Source of the DNA: Bacillota bacterium
Lineage (GTDB): Bacteria; Bacillota; Clostridia; Christensenellales; Aristaeellaceae
Direction: 5' to 3'
Length of the DNA: 64,000 nt
Assembly (NCBI GenBank): GCA_030057655.1
Contig: JASGUQ010000038.1
Coordinates: 35,675 to 99,674 of the forward strand
Of this stretch, positions 26,699-35,441 are shown piece after piece. The stretch's first letter is position 1, and each line of letters starts with the position of its first letter. Below the pieces are notes generated by a model. The model was given only the letters and a program-made list of their open reading frames with translations. It did not search any database and had not been told where the DNA came from. Both the position numbers and the translations under genes were made by a program.

Positions 26699-26734
26699 AA
26701 TAAGCGGTTTTTATTCCAAGGAGGATGATCGGGC

Positions 26735-27247
26735 ATGATCGCGCCGGACAAGGTAAGGCAGACGCTTTTACCCTGGCTGGGGTCCCGCTTCTTAGACAGC
26801 CAGGAATCCCTGTGCAAGCAGGTGGCCATGATCTTGTTTTCCTTCAGGAAGGACAGGGACCACCTGATCCAGCTGGCTCAAAGGATCGACAACCTGCTGT
26901 TCATGGCAGTGCGCGAAACCACAAACGCCAGAATGGCCCTTTTGATGGACAATGGGGATCTGATCCGACTGAGGATCGATGACTTTCGCCTGATGGCGGA
27001 TGAAACGCTGTACCTGCTGTTTGACAGCATGGAAAAGACGCCTGACAACCAAGCTTTTATCAGGGAGTTTGCCTTAAGATCGGGAAGCCTGTCCGCGCTG
27101 CGCGCACTGTACTTATTGTATGACCACCTGCACTCGCCGGAAGAGAGCAAGACAATACGCCGCATCATCACCACCTGCCATGAGCCCTTCCGCTACAGGC
27201 AGTGGATCAGACGGCCAGACGAGGAGCAAGACCCTTGGGAAAAATGA
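26735..27247 (+). CDS. hypothetical protein preceding parA
   Basis: A 170-residue soluble, mostly helical protein with no recognised motif. AAGGAGG lies 10 bases before the ATG. It overlaps parA (13 bases with the TTG start), so it is the first gene of the par transcription unit and is translated in coupling with parA. A role in chromosome partitioning is inference from position only. Confidence 0.65.
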   Translation: MIAPDKVRQTLLPWLGSRFLDSQESLCKQVAMILFSFRKDRDHLIQLAQRIDNLLFMAVRETTNARMALLMDNGDLIRLRIDDFRLMADETLYLLFDSMEKTPDNQAFIREFALRSGSLSALRALYLLYDHLHSPEESKTIRRIITTCHEPFRYRQWIRRPDEEQDPWEK

Positions 27248-27996
27248 TCGCGATCGCCAACCAGAAAGGCGGCGTCGGCAAGACCACAACAGCGGTAAGC
27301 CTGGCGGCAGGCCTTTCGGCGCTTGGCAAAAAAATCCTTCTGCTTGACATGGACCCGCAGGGCAACGCCACCAGCGGCCTTGGCATCAGGGCCGGAAGCA
27401 ACACCATCTATGAGGCCCTGATCAACCAATTGCCCATTTTAAACACGGTTGTCAAGACCAATTACCAAAACCTGTTTCTGATTCCAAGCGACATCCGCCT
27501 GGCCGCGGCAGAAGTTGAACTGGTGCAGATGCAAAAGCGCGAATACCGGCTGAGCCAAACAGCGGGCGATCTGAAAAACGCTTATGATTTTATCCTGATT
27601 GATTGCCCTCCGTCATTGAGCCTGCTGACCATCAACGCCTTGACCGCGGCTGACAGCGTGCTGATCCCCATCCAATGCGAGTATTACGCATTGGAAGGCG
27701 TGACAGCCTTGAACGCGACCATTGCCAGGGTGCAAAAAACCTTGAACCCCAATCTGAAGTTGGAGGGCGTGCTGCTTACGATGTTTGACGGGCGCACCAA
27801 CCTGTCCCTGCAGGTGGCGGATGAGGTAAAAAAGTATTTTCGCAACAAGGTGTTCCTGTCCATCATCCCGCGCAGCGTGCGCCTGGGGGAAGCGCCCAGC
27901 CATGGGGAGCCGATTTTTACCTATGATCCCAGAAGCGCGGGGGCTGTCGCCTACGCGGGGCTGGCAAAAGAGATCCTGAAGAACAACAAGGCTTGA
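27235..27996 (+). CDS. parA: chromosome partitioning ATPase ParA/Soj
   Basis: A 253-residue ParA-type ATPase that binds DNA non-specifically and drives ParB-parS partitioning. It has the deviant Walker A KGGVGKTT with the signature lysine (residues 12-19), Walker B FILIDCPPSLS (about 117) and the DMDPQGNATSGLG segment. TTG at 27235 is chosen because GAGGAG lies 8 bases upstream and the protein then starts MGKMIAIANQKGG, matching Soj in both N-terminus and length; the ATG at 27244 is the alternative. It is 16 bases before parB. Confidence 0.95.
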   Translation: MGKMIAIANQKGGVGKTTTAVSLAAGLSALGKKILLLDMDPQGNATSGLGIRAGSNTIYEALINQLPILNTVVKTNYQNLFLIPSDIRLAAAEVELVQMQKREYRLSQTAGDLKNAYDFILIDCPPSLSLLTINALTAADSVLIPIQCEYYALEGVTALNATIARVQKTLNPNLKLEGVLLTMFDGRTNLSLQVADEVKKYFRNKVFLSIIPRSVRLGEAPSHGEPIFTYDPRSAGAVAYAGLAKEILKNNKA

Positions 27997-28012
27997 CAAA
28001 GGAGTTTTATCA

Positions 28013-28849
28013 ATGAAAAAACCCGCCCTGGGCCGCGGTCTGGACGCCCTTTTTCCACAGGTCAGCCAGGAAGGCGAGGTTCTGAACCTGGACATCGGGC
28101 TTCTTGACCCCAATCCGGACCAGCCCAGAAAGGACTTTGACGAGGACGCGCTGAACGAATTGAGCGAGTCAATCAAAAACCTGGGGCTGCTGCAGCCTAT
28201 TTTGGCTTATCCTGAAAACGGGCGCTACCGCATCATCGCCGGTGAGCGCCGTTTCAGGGCCGCCATGAAGGCGGGGCTCACACAGGTGCCCGTGCTGGTG
28301 CGTACACTGCCCCAGCATCAGGTGGTCTTGGCCGCGCTGATGGAAAACCTGCAAAGAGAAGACCTCAATGCCATGGAAGCGGCGCTGGCTGTGCGCCAGC
28401 TGATGGATGAAGGCAATTTCACCCAGGAAGAGGCTGCCAAACAACTTGGCAAGTCTCGCCCAGCCGTCGCCAATTTGCTGCGCCTGCTGCAATTGACGCC
28501 ACAGGTACAGCAGATGGTGCGAGATAACTTGTTAACGGAAGGGCACGCCAGGGTTCTTGCCGGTATTCCGCAAAAAATGCGGCAGTTGGAACTGGCGCAA
28601 AAAACAGTCGCCAGGAACCTGAGCGTCAGGGAGCTGGAAGCCCTGTCAAAACAGGAAAAAAAGAAAACAAAATCCGGTGAACAGCAGCAGTTTCCCGAGC
28701 TAATGGACTTTCAGGAGAAGCTGCTTGAAGCCGTGGGCGTGAAAGCGCAGATCAAGGGCAGCCTGCAGAAAGGCCGCATCGTCCTCCCCTACAGGAGTTA
28801 TGAGGAACTGGAAGGGATTTACGAGGCCATTTCAAGGCTGTTGGACTAA
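28013..28849 (+). CDS. parB: chromosome partitioning protein ParB/Spo0J
   Basis: A 278-residue DNA-binding CTPase that loads on parS. Features in order: N-terminal ALGRGLDALF, the ParB/Srx domain with NPDQPRKDFDEDAL and the CTP-binding AGERRFRA (about 80-87), ENLQREDLNAMEAA, a helix-turn-helix (TQEEAAKQLGKSRPAVANLL, about 140-160) and a C-terminal dimerisation region. I could not find a parS-like palindrome in the window, so the cognate sites are elsewhere. AAAGGAG precedes the ATG. Confidence 0.95.
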   Translation: MKKPALGRGLDALFPQVSQEGEVLNLDIGLLDPNPDQPRKDFDEDALNELSESIKNLGLLQPILAYPENGRYRIIAGERRFRAAMKAGLTQVPVLVRTLPQHQVVLAALMENLQREDLNAMEAALAVRQLMDEGNFTQEEAAKQLGKSRPAVANLLRLLQLTPQVQQMVRDNLLTEGHARVLAGIPQKMRQLELAQKTVARNLSVRELEALSKQEKKKTKSGEQQQFPELMDFQEKLLEAVGVKAQIKGSLQKGRIVLPYRSYEELEGIYEAISRLLD

Positions 28850-28894
28850 AAAGGATGTGTTTGGATGATTACAACATGAAGGGATTATATACAG

Positions 28895-29593
28895 ATGACG
28901 ATGATCCGCGCCCTGGTTGTCGCCGATGAGGAAAGCAAATACATTTGGGATTATTTTGACCGTTCCAGGTTTCGTGATATTGATGTCATCATCTCCTGCG
29001 GAGATCTGAAGCCGACCTATCTCACCTTTTTAACCACGATGGTTTCAGCGCCGCTTCTTTACGTACATGGCAACCATGACGCCATCATGCTGAAAACGCC
29101 GCCGGAAGGCTGCGACAATCTGGAATTGAAAATGCAGGTGATCAAAGGCGTCCGCTTTATCGGTTTTGGCGGGGCAAATTCCAGAAGCCCCAAGCCGTTT
29201 CACTACACCGAAACGGATGTGAACCGCCAGATCGTGAGACGAATGCAGGAGATCAGCTTTCATGGCGGATTTGACGTGTTGGTGACCCACGCCCCCGCGC
29301 ATGGCCTGGGCGATGGGGATGATCTGTTTCACAAAGGTTTCTCGGCATACAGAACCCTGATCGACCTGTACAAACCCGCCTACCACTTTCACGGGCACCA
29401 GCATCTGAACTACGGCGGCACCGGCAAGCGCATCCTGACCTACGGGGACACGACCATCTACAACGGCTTTGGCTACAGCATCCTGGAATTGGAGTTTGAC
29501 ATCCCCAAGAAACGCAAACGCATCAGTTACATTAAAGCACGTTATGATTGGAGCAGAGCATATGGAAGGCAGCAATCTTCTCGCACGGAATGA
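28895..29593 (+). CDS. metallophosphoesterase
   Basis: A 232-residue calcineurin-like phosphoesterase without signal peptide. The metal-binding residues are in VVADEES (a divergent D-x-H with Glu in place of His), SCGDLKP (G-D, about 35), VHGNHDA (G-N-H-D, about 58), VTHAPAHG (about 130) and FHGHQHLNYG (about 166). It lies 45 bases after parB and overlaps the next gene by 32 bases. Substrate unknown. Confidence 0.82.
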   Translation: MTMIRALVVADEESKYIWDYFDRSRFRDIDVIISCGDLKPTYLTFLTTMVSAPLLYVHGNHDAIMLKTPPEGCDNLELKMQVIKGVRFIGFGGANSRSPKPFHYTETDVNRQIVRRMQEISFHGGFDVLVTHAPAHGLGDGDDLFHKGFSAYRTLIDLYKPAYHFHGHQHLNYGGTGKRILTYGDTTIYNGFGYSILELEFDIPKKRKRISYIKARYDWSRAYGRQQSSRTE

Positions 29594-31448
29594 GTATACC
29601 CGCGCCCTGAAAGCCGGACAAAAGGATTACAGCGCGCATACCTCAAAGGGTCAACGCGGCAATCTGCCCGCGCTTGACAGTTTGATCAACCAGACGCACA
29701 TTGTCGCTTACGTGAAACAGCCGCAAAGGGAGATCCCGCTCAACAGCGTGGTGGGCACCTATACCTCCGCCAGGGCAAATTCCTTCGCGACCAACTTCAT
29801 GCCGCTTCACAATGAAAGCAGCGAGTTCGCGAGCAAATGGGTCAGCCTCTACGCCATTCACACAAACGAAGGCTTGAGGGACGCCATCTCTGTTTATGAG
29901 TACCTGTGGCAATACTATGTGATCGAAGGCAACAAGCGCGTAAGCATCCTGAAATATTTCGGATCCCCGGCCATCAGAGCCGATATCACGCGAATCGTGC
30001 CCCAACTGGATGAGAACGATCCGGAGACCGCCGTTTATTATGCCTTTTTGAAGTATGATAAACACGGGATGTTCAAAAACATCCGCCTGTCCAGCGAGGA
30101 AAACTACGAGCTCCTGACTAAAATGGAGGCCGGTTTTCGTGAGAACATCGATCCCAATGCGAGCATTAATTTCAACTCCATCTACCTGCAGTTTCAAACA
30201 GCTTATTCACATGTGAAGCCGCCCTTGATTTTAGGAGACGCCTTCCTTGAGTATCTGAAGGTGTACGGGCTTCCTGACAACACCCTGCTCTCTCAGATGG
30301 AGGAACAATTAACCGCGCTTCTCCCCCAGCTGAAACTGATCAAGAATCCGCCTGCGGAGCCCAACCTGGTTTTAACCCCCAAAGAAAAGCCGCCGGCGCC
30401 CGGTTTGATCTCAAAGCTGTTTTCTCAGAAGCGCAGCGCCAGGGTGGTCTTCGCCTACCCGGCCGGACGGACGGAAGACAACTGGATCGGCGCGCATGAG
30501 TGGGGCAGGCAGCAAATGCAGGAGAAGCTGAGCGACCAGGTTCATTCCGCCTGCATTGACGGGCTGTCTGTCAGCAATGTGTATAATAAACTGACCGAAC
30601 AAGCCAAGGGCGCCAACCTTCTTTTAATTACCTCCGCTGAATTGACCTTGCCGGCGCTGCGTTTTTCCCTTGAAAATCCTGATTGCCTGACGCTGGTATA
30701 TTCCAGGATACGGGAAGACTATCGCGTGAGCACCTATTCCGGGCGTTACTATGAGGCCATTTTCCTGTGCGGGATGGCTGCGGCCATGTCCAGCAAAACC
30801 ATGAAGATCGCCTATGTCACGCCCAAAACGGACTATGTGCGGCATACAGCGGACATCAACGCCTTCGCCCTTGGGGTAAAAGCGGTGAGGGATGATTGCG
30901 AGGTCATCCTGATGTACAAGGATGTGCTGCCCTATCAGCCTGCAACCTGCGAAAGAGGATTAAAGCACGCGGCTGAGATGGGCGTTGACATCGCCTATAC
31001 CCCGCGCTACCCGGGGATGAAGATAAACCTGCCGCCCAGGGTGTTTTCCCTGGTCTGCAGGATAGATGAAAACGGCGAACCCAGGGAGTATCTTGCCGCG
31101 CCCCAGTGGGACTGGGGGCGCTTCTATACGGAGATCGTGAGCAGCTATTTAAACGGTTCCCTGGACATCCTGCACGTCATCGACCGGGGAGACCCGAACG
31201 TGACCGGGTTCTGGTGGGGGCTTGGCGCGGGGCTTTTGCGCTTTTTAACGTCCGATTCCATCAGCCCCAGCAACAGCCAGCTGCTGCACTTTATGAGAAG
31301 CGCGATCGCCAGGGATCGGTTCAGTCCGTTTTACGGGCCCCTGCGCGATCTGGAAGGAAAATTGCAGATAAACAACGAGGCCACTTTAAGGCCTTATGAG
31401 ATCTTGAACATGGAATGGCTTTGCGAGCACCTGAAGGTGGTTGAATAA
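29562..31448 (+). CDS. ParB-like/BMP (PnrA) domain fusion protein
   Basis: A 628-residue protein with two parts. Residues about 45-160 look like a ParB/sulfiredoxin-like domain: a PLNSVVG strand is followed by YYVIEGNKRVSILKYFG, where the G-N-K-R box takes the place of the G-E-R-R box of ParB. Residues about 285-570 look like a BMP/PnrA-type nucleoside-binding protein fold (RVVFAYPAG, then HEWGRQQMQ, LLLITSAE, KIAYVTPKTDYV). There is no signal peptide or lipobox, so unlike transport receptors it should be cytosolic. ATG at 29562 has GGAG 8 bases upstream. It lies in the parAB run. Function unknown; domain calls rest on reading by eye. Confidence 0.65.
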   Translation: MEGSNLLARNEYTRALKAGQKDYSAHTSKGQRGNLPALDSLINQTHIVAYVKQPQREIPLNSVVGTYTSARANSFATNFMPLHNESSEFASKWVSLYAIHTNEGLRDAISVYEYLWQYYVIEGNKRVSILKYFGSPAIRADITRIVPQLDENDPETAVYYAFLKYDKHGMFKNIRLSSEENYELLTKMEAGFRENIDPNASINFNSIYLQFQTAYSHVKPPLILGDAFLEYLKVYGLPDNTLLSQMEEQLTALLPQLKLIKNPPAEPNLVLTPKEKPPAPGLISKLFSQKRSARVVFAYPAGRTEDNWIGAHEWGRQQMQEKLSDQVHSACIDGLSVSNVYNKLTEQAKGANLLLITSAELTLPALRFSLENPDCLTLVYSRIREDYRVSTYSGRYYEAIFLCGMAAAMSSKTMKIAYVTPKTDYVRHTADINAFALGVKAVRDDCEVILMYKDVLPYQPATCERGLKHAAEMGVDIAYTPRYPGMKINLPPRVFSLVCRIDENGEPREYLAAPQWDWGRFYTEIVSSYLNGSLDILHVIDRGDPNVTGFWWGLGAGLLRFLTSDSISPSNSQLLHFMRSAIARDRFSPFYGPLRDLEGKLQINNEATLRPYEILNMEWLCEHLKVVE

Positions 31449-31485
31449 ATAATCGGCCGTCAAAACGTTTGAAAGCGAGGAATCC

Positions 31486-32448
31486 ATGAGCACGACTCCC
31501 CAAAAAAGCAAAAAGAACAGGGTTTTGCCCTGGCTGATTGTTCTGATCGCTGTCATTGCACTTGGCCTTGGCGGGCTGTACCGCGTTGGCCAGGGCGAGC
31601 AGGCCCTGGTGCTGACCTTTGGCGAGGTAACGGACACCAACGGCCCAGGGCTGTACTGGCGCATACCGGGCGTTCAGACGGTTGTGTCCCGCAGCGTGAC
31701 CACCATTTATAATCAGGAATACGGCTACCGCACCTCCGTTGCCGGCACCAGCCGCTCCGCTGCCCAGTACCGGGATGAAATGGACGAGTCCGTGATGCTG
31801 ACCAATGACAACAGCATTGTTCAGCTGGAAGCCATTTACCAATACACAATCCGCGATGTCAGGGAATACCTGTTTGACGTGGAGGACCCGGAAAGCACCA
31901 TGCACCTGGCGTTTGAGGCCATTTTGCGCCGCAACATCCAGAGCCGCTCATTGGATGACGCGCTCCTCAACAAGGACGCCATCGAGCAGGAGGTGCTGCC
32001 GGATTTTCAGGCGCTGATCGACTCCTATGACATGGGCGTTAAAATCCACAGCGTGCACATTCAAAACATTACTGTTCCTGACGCCGTGACCGCCTTTTAT
32101 GAGGATGTCAACAACGCCAAGAACGAGATGACCCAGCGTTTGGACGAGGCGCAGCAATACGAATACCGCGTGCTGCCCCTGGCCCGCAGCAAGGCTTATG
32201 AACTGACCCAGAAAGCGCTGGCCTACAAGGCTGAGGTCACGGCCAAAGCGGAAGCGGAGACAGCGGCGTTCAAAGCCGTTCTGGAGCAGTACAATGCTGA
32301 ACCGACCTCCGCACGCAGCCGTCTGATTATCGAAACCATGGAGGAGATCCTGGGCGGTGCCGGCCGGATCGTTGTCGTTGATCAAAACAGCAATGTGCTG
32401 CAGCACCTGGATCTTGGGCAGGAAGAAACGCCCGCCGGGGAGGAGTAA
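31486..32448 (+). CDS. hflK: SPFH-domain membrane protein HflK-like
   Basis: A 320-residue protein with one N-terminal membrane segment (WLIVLIAVIALGLGGLY, about 15-32), an SPFH/band-7 domain (about 38-200, starting QGEQALVLTFGEV) and a C-terminal helical tail rich in alanine and glutamate (KAEVTAKAEAETAAF). HflK and HflC form a membrane cage around FtsH. It is 3 bases upstream of hflC, the standard pair. No glycine/proline-rich N-terminus as in proteobacterial HflK. The distinction K/C is by order and by the partner's HflC features. Confidence 0.85.
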   Translation: MSTTPQKSKKNRVLPWLIVLIAVIALGLGGLYRVGQGEQALVLTFGEVTDTNGPGLYWRIPGVQTVVSRSVTTIYNQEYGYRTSVAGTSRSAAQYRDEMDESVMLTNDNSIVQLEAIYQYTIRDVREYLFDVEDPESTMHLAFEAILRRNIQSRSLDDALLNKDAIEQEVLPDFQALIDSYDMGVKIHSVHIQNITVPDAVTAFYEDVNNAKNEMTQRLDEAQQYEYRVLPLARSKAYELTQKALAYKAEVTAKAEAETAAFKAVLEQYNAEPTSARSRLIIETMEEILGGAGRIVVVDQNSNVLQHLDLGQEETPAGEE

Positions 32449-32451
32449 GCG

Positions 32452-33495
32452 ATGCAGGATTTTAACAAAATGTTTAATCAGCCAAGCAAGCAAAACAAGG
32501 TTCAGAACTGGCTTAAAAGCTTTGCCCGCAAAAACACCAAGCTGCTGGTCATCTTGGGCATCATTTTGATCGCTGCTCTGGTGCTGCTCAACGAGGCCTT
32601 CTTTGTTGTGGGCGAAGCAGAACAGGCGGTCATCAGCCGCTTTGGCGTGATCAAGTCCATTATTCTGGATGAGAAAAACAACTTTCATAAAACCCACGCG
32701 GCTTCCCTGGCCAATGAGATCACTGCGTCAGGAGATGTGAAAATCCTGCACGGCAGTGGGCTTCATTTCAAGCTGCCTTTTGTAGACAAGGTTGAAAAAT
32801 ATCCCTCTTTGCTGTTTAACTATACCTCCAATTCAGAGGTGGTGAACACCAGTGAAAAAAAGCAGTACAACATCACCACCTACGCCCAGTGGCGCATCGC
32901 GGACCCGGCCTTGTTTTCCCTGAAACTGGGCACGACGATGAACGCGGAAAACCAGCTGGACAACCTGATCCACCCGGTGATTGTGCAGGCGATCAACCGC
33001 CTTTCGGGCGATGACTTCATCTCCAATAAAGAAGCGCTGAACGCAGCGCTTGCCAAAGGATTGGTCACCATCAACCGGGACATGGTGATCCGCGGCATTG
33101 AGGTGACGGACATCCAGGTGCACCGCACCATCCTCCCCCAGGCCAACGTGGAAACCACCTATGACCGCATGAAGGCTGACCGCGCAAAGGTGGCCCAGCA
33201 GCTGCGCAGCGAGGGCGATGAAACCTATCGCAAGATGGTGGCAACAACGGACTTAAAAGCCGCGCAGATTGAGGCGGACGCAGTGCGCGAAGCCGGTGAA
33301 ACCCGCGCTGCCGCCGACGCAGCCGCAATGGCCATTTATAACGAAGCTTACAAAGCCGACCCGGAGTTTTACCGGTTCTGGCGTTCGCTTCAAGCCTTGA
33401 AGGGCAGTTTCAAGGAAAACAGCCTGCTGGTGTTGGGCCAGGATCATCCGCTGTGGAAGCAGCTGGTGGAATGGGGCTTTGAAGAAGGGAAATAA
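32452..33495 (+). CDS. hflC: SPFH-domain membrane protein HflC-like
   Basis: A 347-residue partner of HflK with one membrane segment (LLVILGIILIAALVLL, about 30-46) and a band-7 domain. The HflC hallmark is the basic-to-acidic helix RMKADRAKVAQQLRSEGDE (about 245) followed by AAQIEADAVREAGETRAAAD and the conserved YKADPEFYRFWRSL. Between FGVIKSI and GLHFKLP there is an insertion of about 35 residues relative to usual HflC. It probably acts with HflK in membrane protein quality control. It ends at a bidirectional terminator shared with degV. Confidence 0.88.
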   Translation: MQDFNKMFNQPSKQNKVQNWLKSFARKNTKLLVILGIILIAALVLLNEAFFVVGEAEQAVISRFGVIKSIILDEKNNFHKTHAASLANEITASGDVKILHGSGLHFKLPFVDKVEKYPSLLFNYTSNSEVVNTSEKKQYNITTYAQWRIADPALFSLKLGTTMNAENQLDNLIHPVIVQAINRLSGDDFISNKEALNAALAKGLVTINRDMVIRGIEVTDIQVHRTILPQANVETTYDRMKADRAKVAQQLRSEGDETYRKMVATTDLKAAQIEADAVREAGETRAAADAAAMAIYNEAYKADPEFYRFWRSLQALKGSFKENSLLVLGQDHPLWKQLVEWGFEEGK

Positions 33496-33542
33496 TGCCG
33501 CTGTCGTTCTCATCCCAAAACAAAAAATAATACAAAACGATA

Positions 33543-33582
33543 CAAAAAACCGGCCGCCGATTGAATCGAAGGCCGGTTTGGG
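33543..33582. terminator. bidirectional terminator
   Basis: AAACCGGCC (33547-33555) pairs with GGCCGGTTT (33571-33579); the loop contains an inner CGATT/AATCG stem. Minus-strand reading gives TTTTTTG after the stem (degV); plus-strand reading gives TTTGGGTTTT (hflC). Confidence 0.85.
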
Positions 33583-33591
33583 TTTTATGGA

Positions 33592-34458
33592 TTAAATGCC
33601 GTCCGGAAGCGCCTGCACCGCAACGCCGATCAGGCCGGGGCCGGTGTGCACGCTCAGAGCGGGGCTGACGTCGGTCTTGATAAACTCAACGCTGTCAGGA
33701 AGAAGGCGCTTCATCTCGTCCATCACCTTGTTGGCGACATCTAAGGCGTTTCCATGCGCGACCGCGATCGCGTAGCGGGCGTGGCGCCCGGCATCCGAAA
33801 CGGCGATGGAAATGGTCTTTGCCAGCGCCTGCGCGCTGCCGCGCACCTTGGCCACAGTCTCATAAATGCCATCCTTGTTGCAGGAGATGACCGGGCGCAA
33901 CTTCAAAAGAGAGCCAAACACCGCTGCGACCAGTCCGATGCGGCCGCCCTTGGCCAGGTACTCCAAAGTATCAAGGCAGAAATACACATGGGACTTGGCA
34001 ACGCTTTCCTCAACAGCGATAATGATCTCATCAATGGTTTTCCCAGCTTTGAGCATCCTGGCAGCGAGGATCGCCTGCATGCCCGAACCGATGCCGATGT
34101 TCTTGGTGTCGATCAGGCGCACATCCAGGTTCTTGTACTCCTCCGCCATCATGCGGATCATGTTGTGGGTGCCGGACAAGCCCGTGGAAATGGTGATGAC
34201 CAGCACCGTGTTATAGCCCTCCGCTATGATCTGGTCAAACAGCATTTTGACGCGCTCAGCGCTTGGCAGAGAGGTCTTTGGGATCTCTTCGCCAAGACGA
34301 GCGTAGATCTCCTCCGGAGTGATGTCCAGCCTGTCCTCATACTCCCGGTCTTTGTAGATGATTTTCAAAGGAGCGACAAAAATACGATGCTCCTGCGCAA
34401 AACTCTTGGGTACATCGCTGCCGGAATCCACCAGAATGGCCACCTTCTTCTGCATCAT
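33592..34458 (-). CDS. DegV family fatty-acid-binding protein
   Basis: A 288-residue DegV protein. Such proteins bind a fatty acid and, as FakB, present it to the kinase FakA for phosphorylation. Typical marks are VAILVDSGSDVP (about 5-16), the PLKI strand, ITISTGLSGTH (about 93-103) and the C-terminal HTGPGLIGV (about 273-281). No FakA (DhaK-like) gene is in the window. Either of two adjacent ATGs may start it; AAGGAGG lies upstream of both. It follows the TtcA-like gene by 38 bases. Confidence 0.9.
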   Translation of the reverse strand: MMQKKVAILVDSGSDVPKSFAQEHRIFVAPLKIIYKDREYEDRLDITPEEIYARLGEEIPKTSLPSAERVKMLFDQIIAEGYNTVLVITISTGLSGTHNMIRMMAEEYKNLDVRLIDTKNIGIGSGMQAILAARMLKAGKTIDEIIIAVEESVAKSHVYFCLDTLEYLAKGGRIGLVAAVFGSLLKLRPVISCNKDGIYETVAKVRGSAQALAKTISIAVSDAGRHARYAIAVAHGNALDVANKVMDEMKRLLPDSVEFIKTDVSPALSVHTGPGLIGVAVQALPDGI

Positions 34459-34496
34459 GCCCGCCTCCTTAAAAAACTGGACAAAGTGTATGAAAT

Positions 34497-35348
34497 TTAG
34501 AACAATCTGTCAACTTTTTCTGTCTGCGTTTCAAAATTGGACATAAATGAAACAGGTTCTGCCCCCTGATGGCTCATATAACTTAAAACAGTGGCCAGAT
34601 TGACGTTCTCTGATGAAGAGATAATGTTGTCGATGATGTTGGGCTGCTCTTTTTCCAGTTCTGCCAAAAGGCGCTTGACCCTGGCGCGCTTCCCGCCGTC
34701 CTCGGACCGGGTGACCCGGCAGGCGCAGGTGATCGTTTGGATTCCTGTGGAATCAAGCCAGGCTTTGACCGCGCGCTCGCGCACCAGGTACAAAGGTCGG
34801 ATCAGCTCCATACCCTCAAAGTTTTCGCTTTTCAGCTTTGGCAGCATGGCTTTGAACTGTCCGCCATAGAGGATGGACAGCAGGATGGTCTCCGCCGCGT
34901 CATCCCGGTGGTGTCCCAGCGCGATCTTGTTGCAGCCGCGCAGCTTGGCCTGCTTGTACAGGTGGCCGCGCCTCATGGAGGCGCAGACATGGCAGGGGGA
35001 GGACTTGACCCCGGCTACGATCTCAAAAATATCGGTTTCAAAAACCTCCGGCGTGATGCCAAGGGCTTCTGCCGCCTTCAGCACGCCTTCACGGTTTTCC
35101 GGGCTGTAGCCTGGATCCATGGTTAAATAGATGACCTCAAAGGGCACCTTGCTGTACTTCTTTAAAACCTGCATGCACTTGGCCAGAAGGAGCGAATCCT
35201 TGCCGCCTGAGAGGCAGACCGCGATCTTGTCCCCCGGGAGCGCCATGCCGTAATTTTTGACAGCGCTCAAAAAAGGGGTCCAGATTTGCTTTCGAAACCG
35301 GGTGGTGATCTCATACTCGATCTGGTCGCGGACGCGCGGCTCGCTCAA
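34497..35348 (-). CDS. TtcA-like tRNA thiolation PP-loop ATPase
   Basis: A 283-residue N-type PP-loop ATPase related to TtcA, which makes 2-thiocytidine at tRNA position 32. The PP-loop is CLSGGKDSLLL (about 42-52), followed by the CHVCASMRRG cluster (C-x-x-C, about 116) and ITCACRVTR (about 206), candidate iron-sulfur ligands, and LGHHRDDAAET. TTG at 35348 is chosen over upstream ATG codons because AGGAGG lies 7 bases before it. It is divergent from the inositol monophosphatase gene with overlapping promoters. Confidence 0.85.
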   Translation of the reverse strand: MSEPRVRDQIEYEITTRFRKQIWTPFLSAVKNYGMALPGDKIAVCLSGGKDSLLLAKCMQVLKKYSKVPFEVIYLTMDPGYSPENREGVLKAAEALGITPEVFETDIFEIVAGVKSSPCHVCASMRRGHLYKQAKLRGCNKIALGHHRDDAAETILLSILYGGQFKAMLPKLKSENFEGMELIRPLYLVRERAVKAWLDSTGIQTITCACRVTRSEDGGKRARVKRLLAELEKEQPNIIDNIISSSENVNLATVLSYMSHQGAEPVSFMSNFETQTEKVDRLF

Positions 35349-35396
35349 AGGATGCCCTCCTGTTAAATCATCATGTGACACTGCACAGCGATTCAT

Positions 35397-35425
35397 ATCA
35401 TGCTATAATTCCTGTGATTCGTCAA
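35397..35425 (-). promoter_or_regulatory. promoter of TtcA-like/degV
   Basis: TTGACG (plus 35420-35425), 17-base spacer, CATGAT (plus 35397-35402). It overlaps the divergent promoter at 35401-35409, so the two directions probably compete. Confidence 0.5.
35401..35409 (+). promoter_or_regulatory. extended -10 of inositol monophosphatase gene
   Basis: TGC followed by a perfect TATAAT (35404-35409), 33 bases before the ATG; the -35 at 17 bases (CTGCAC) is weak. Confidence 0.6.
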
Positions 35426-35441
35426 TGAAGGGAGCAAAACC

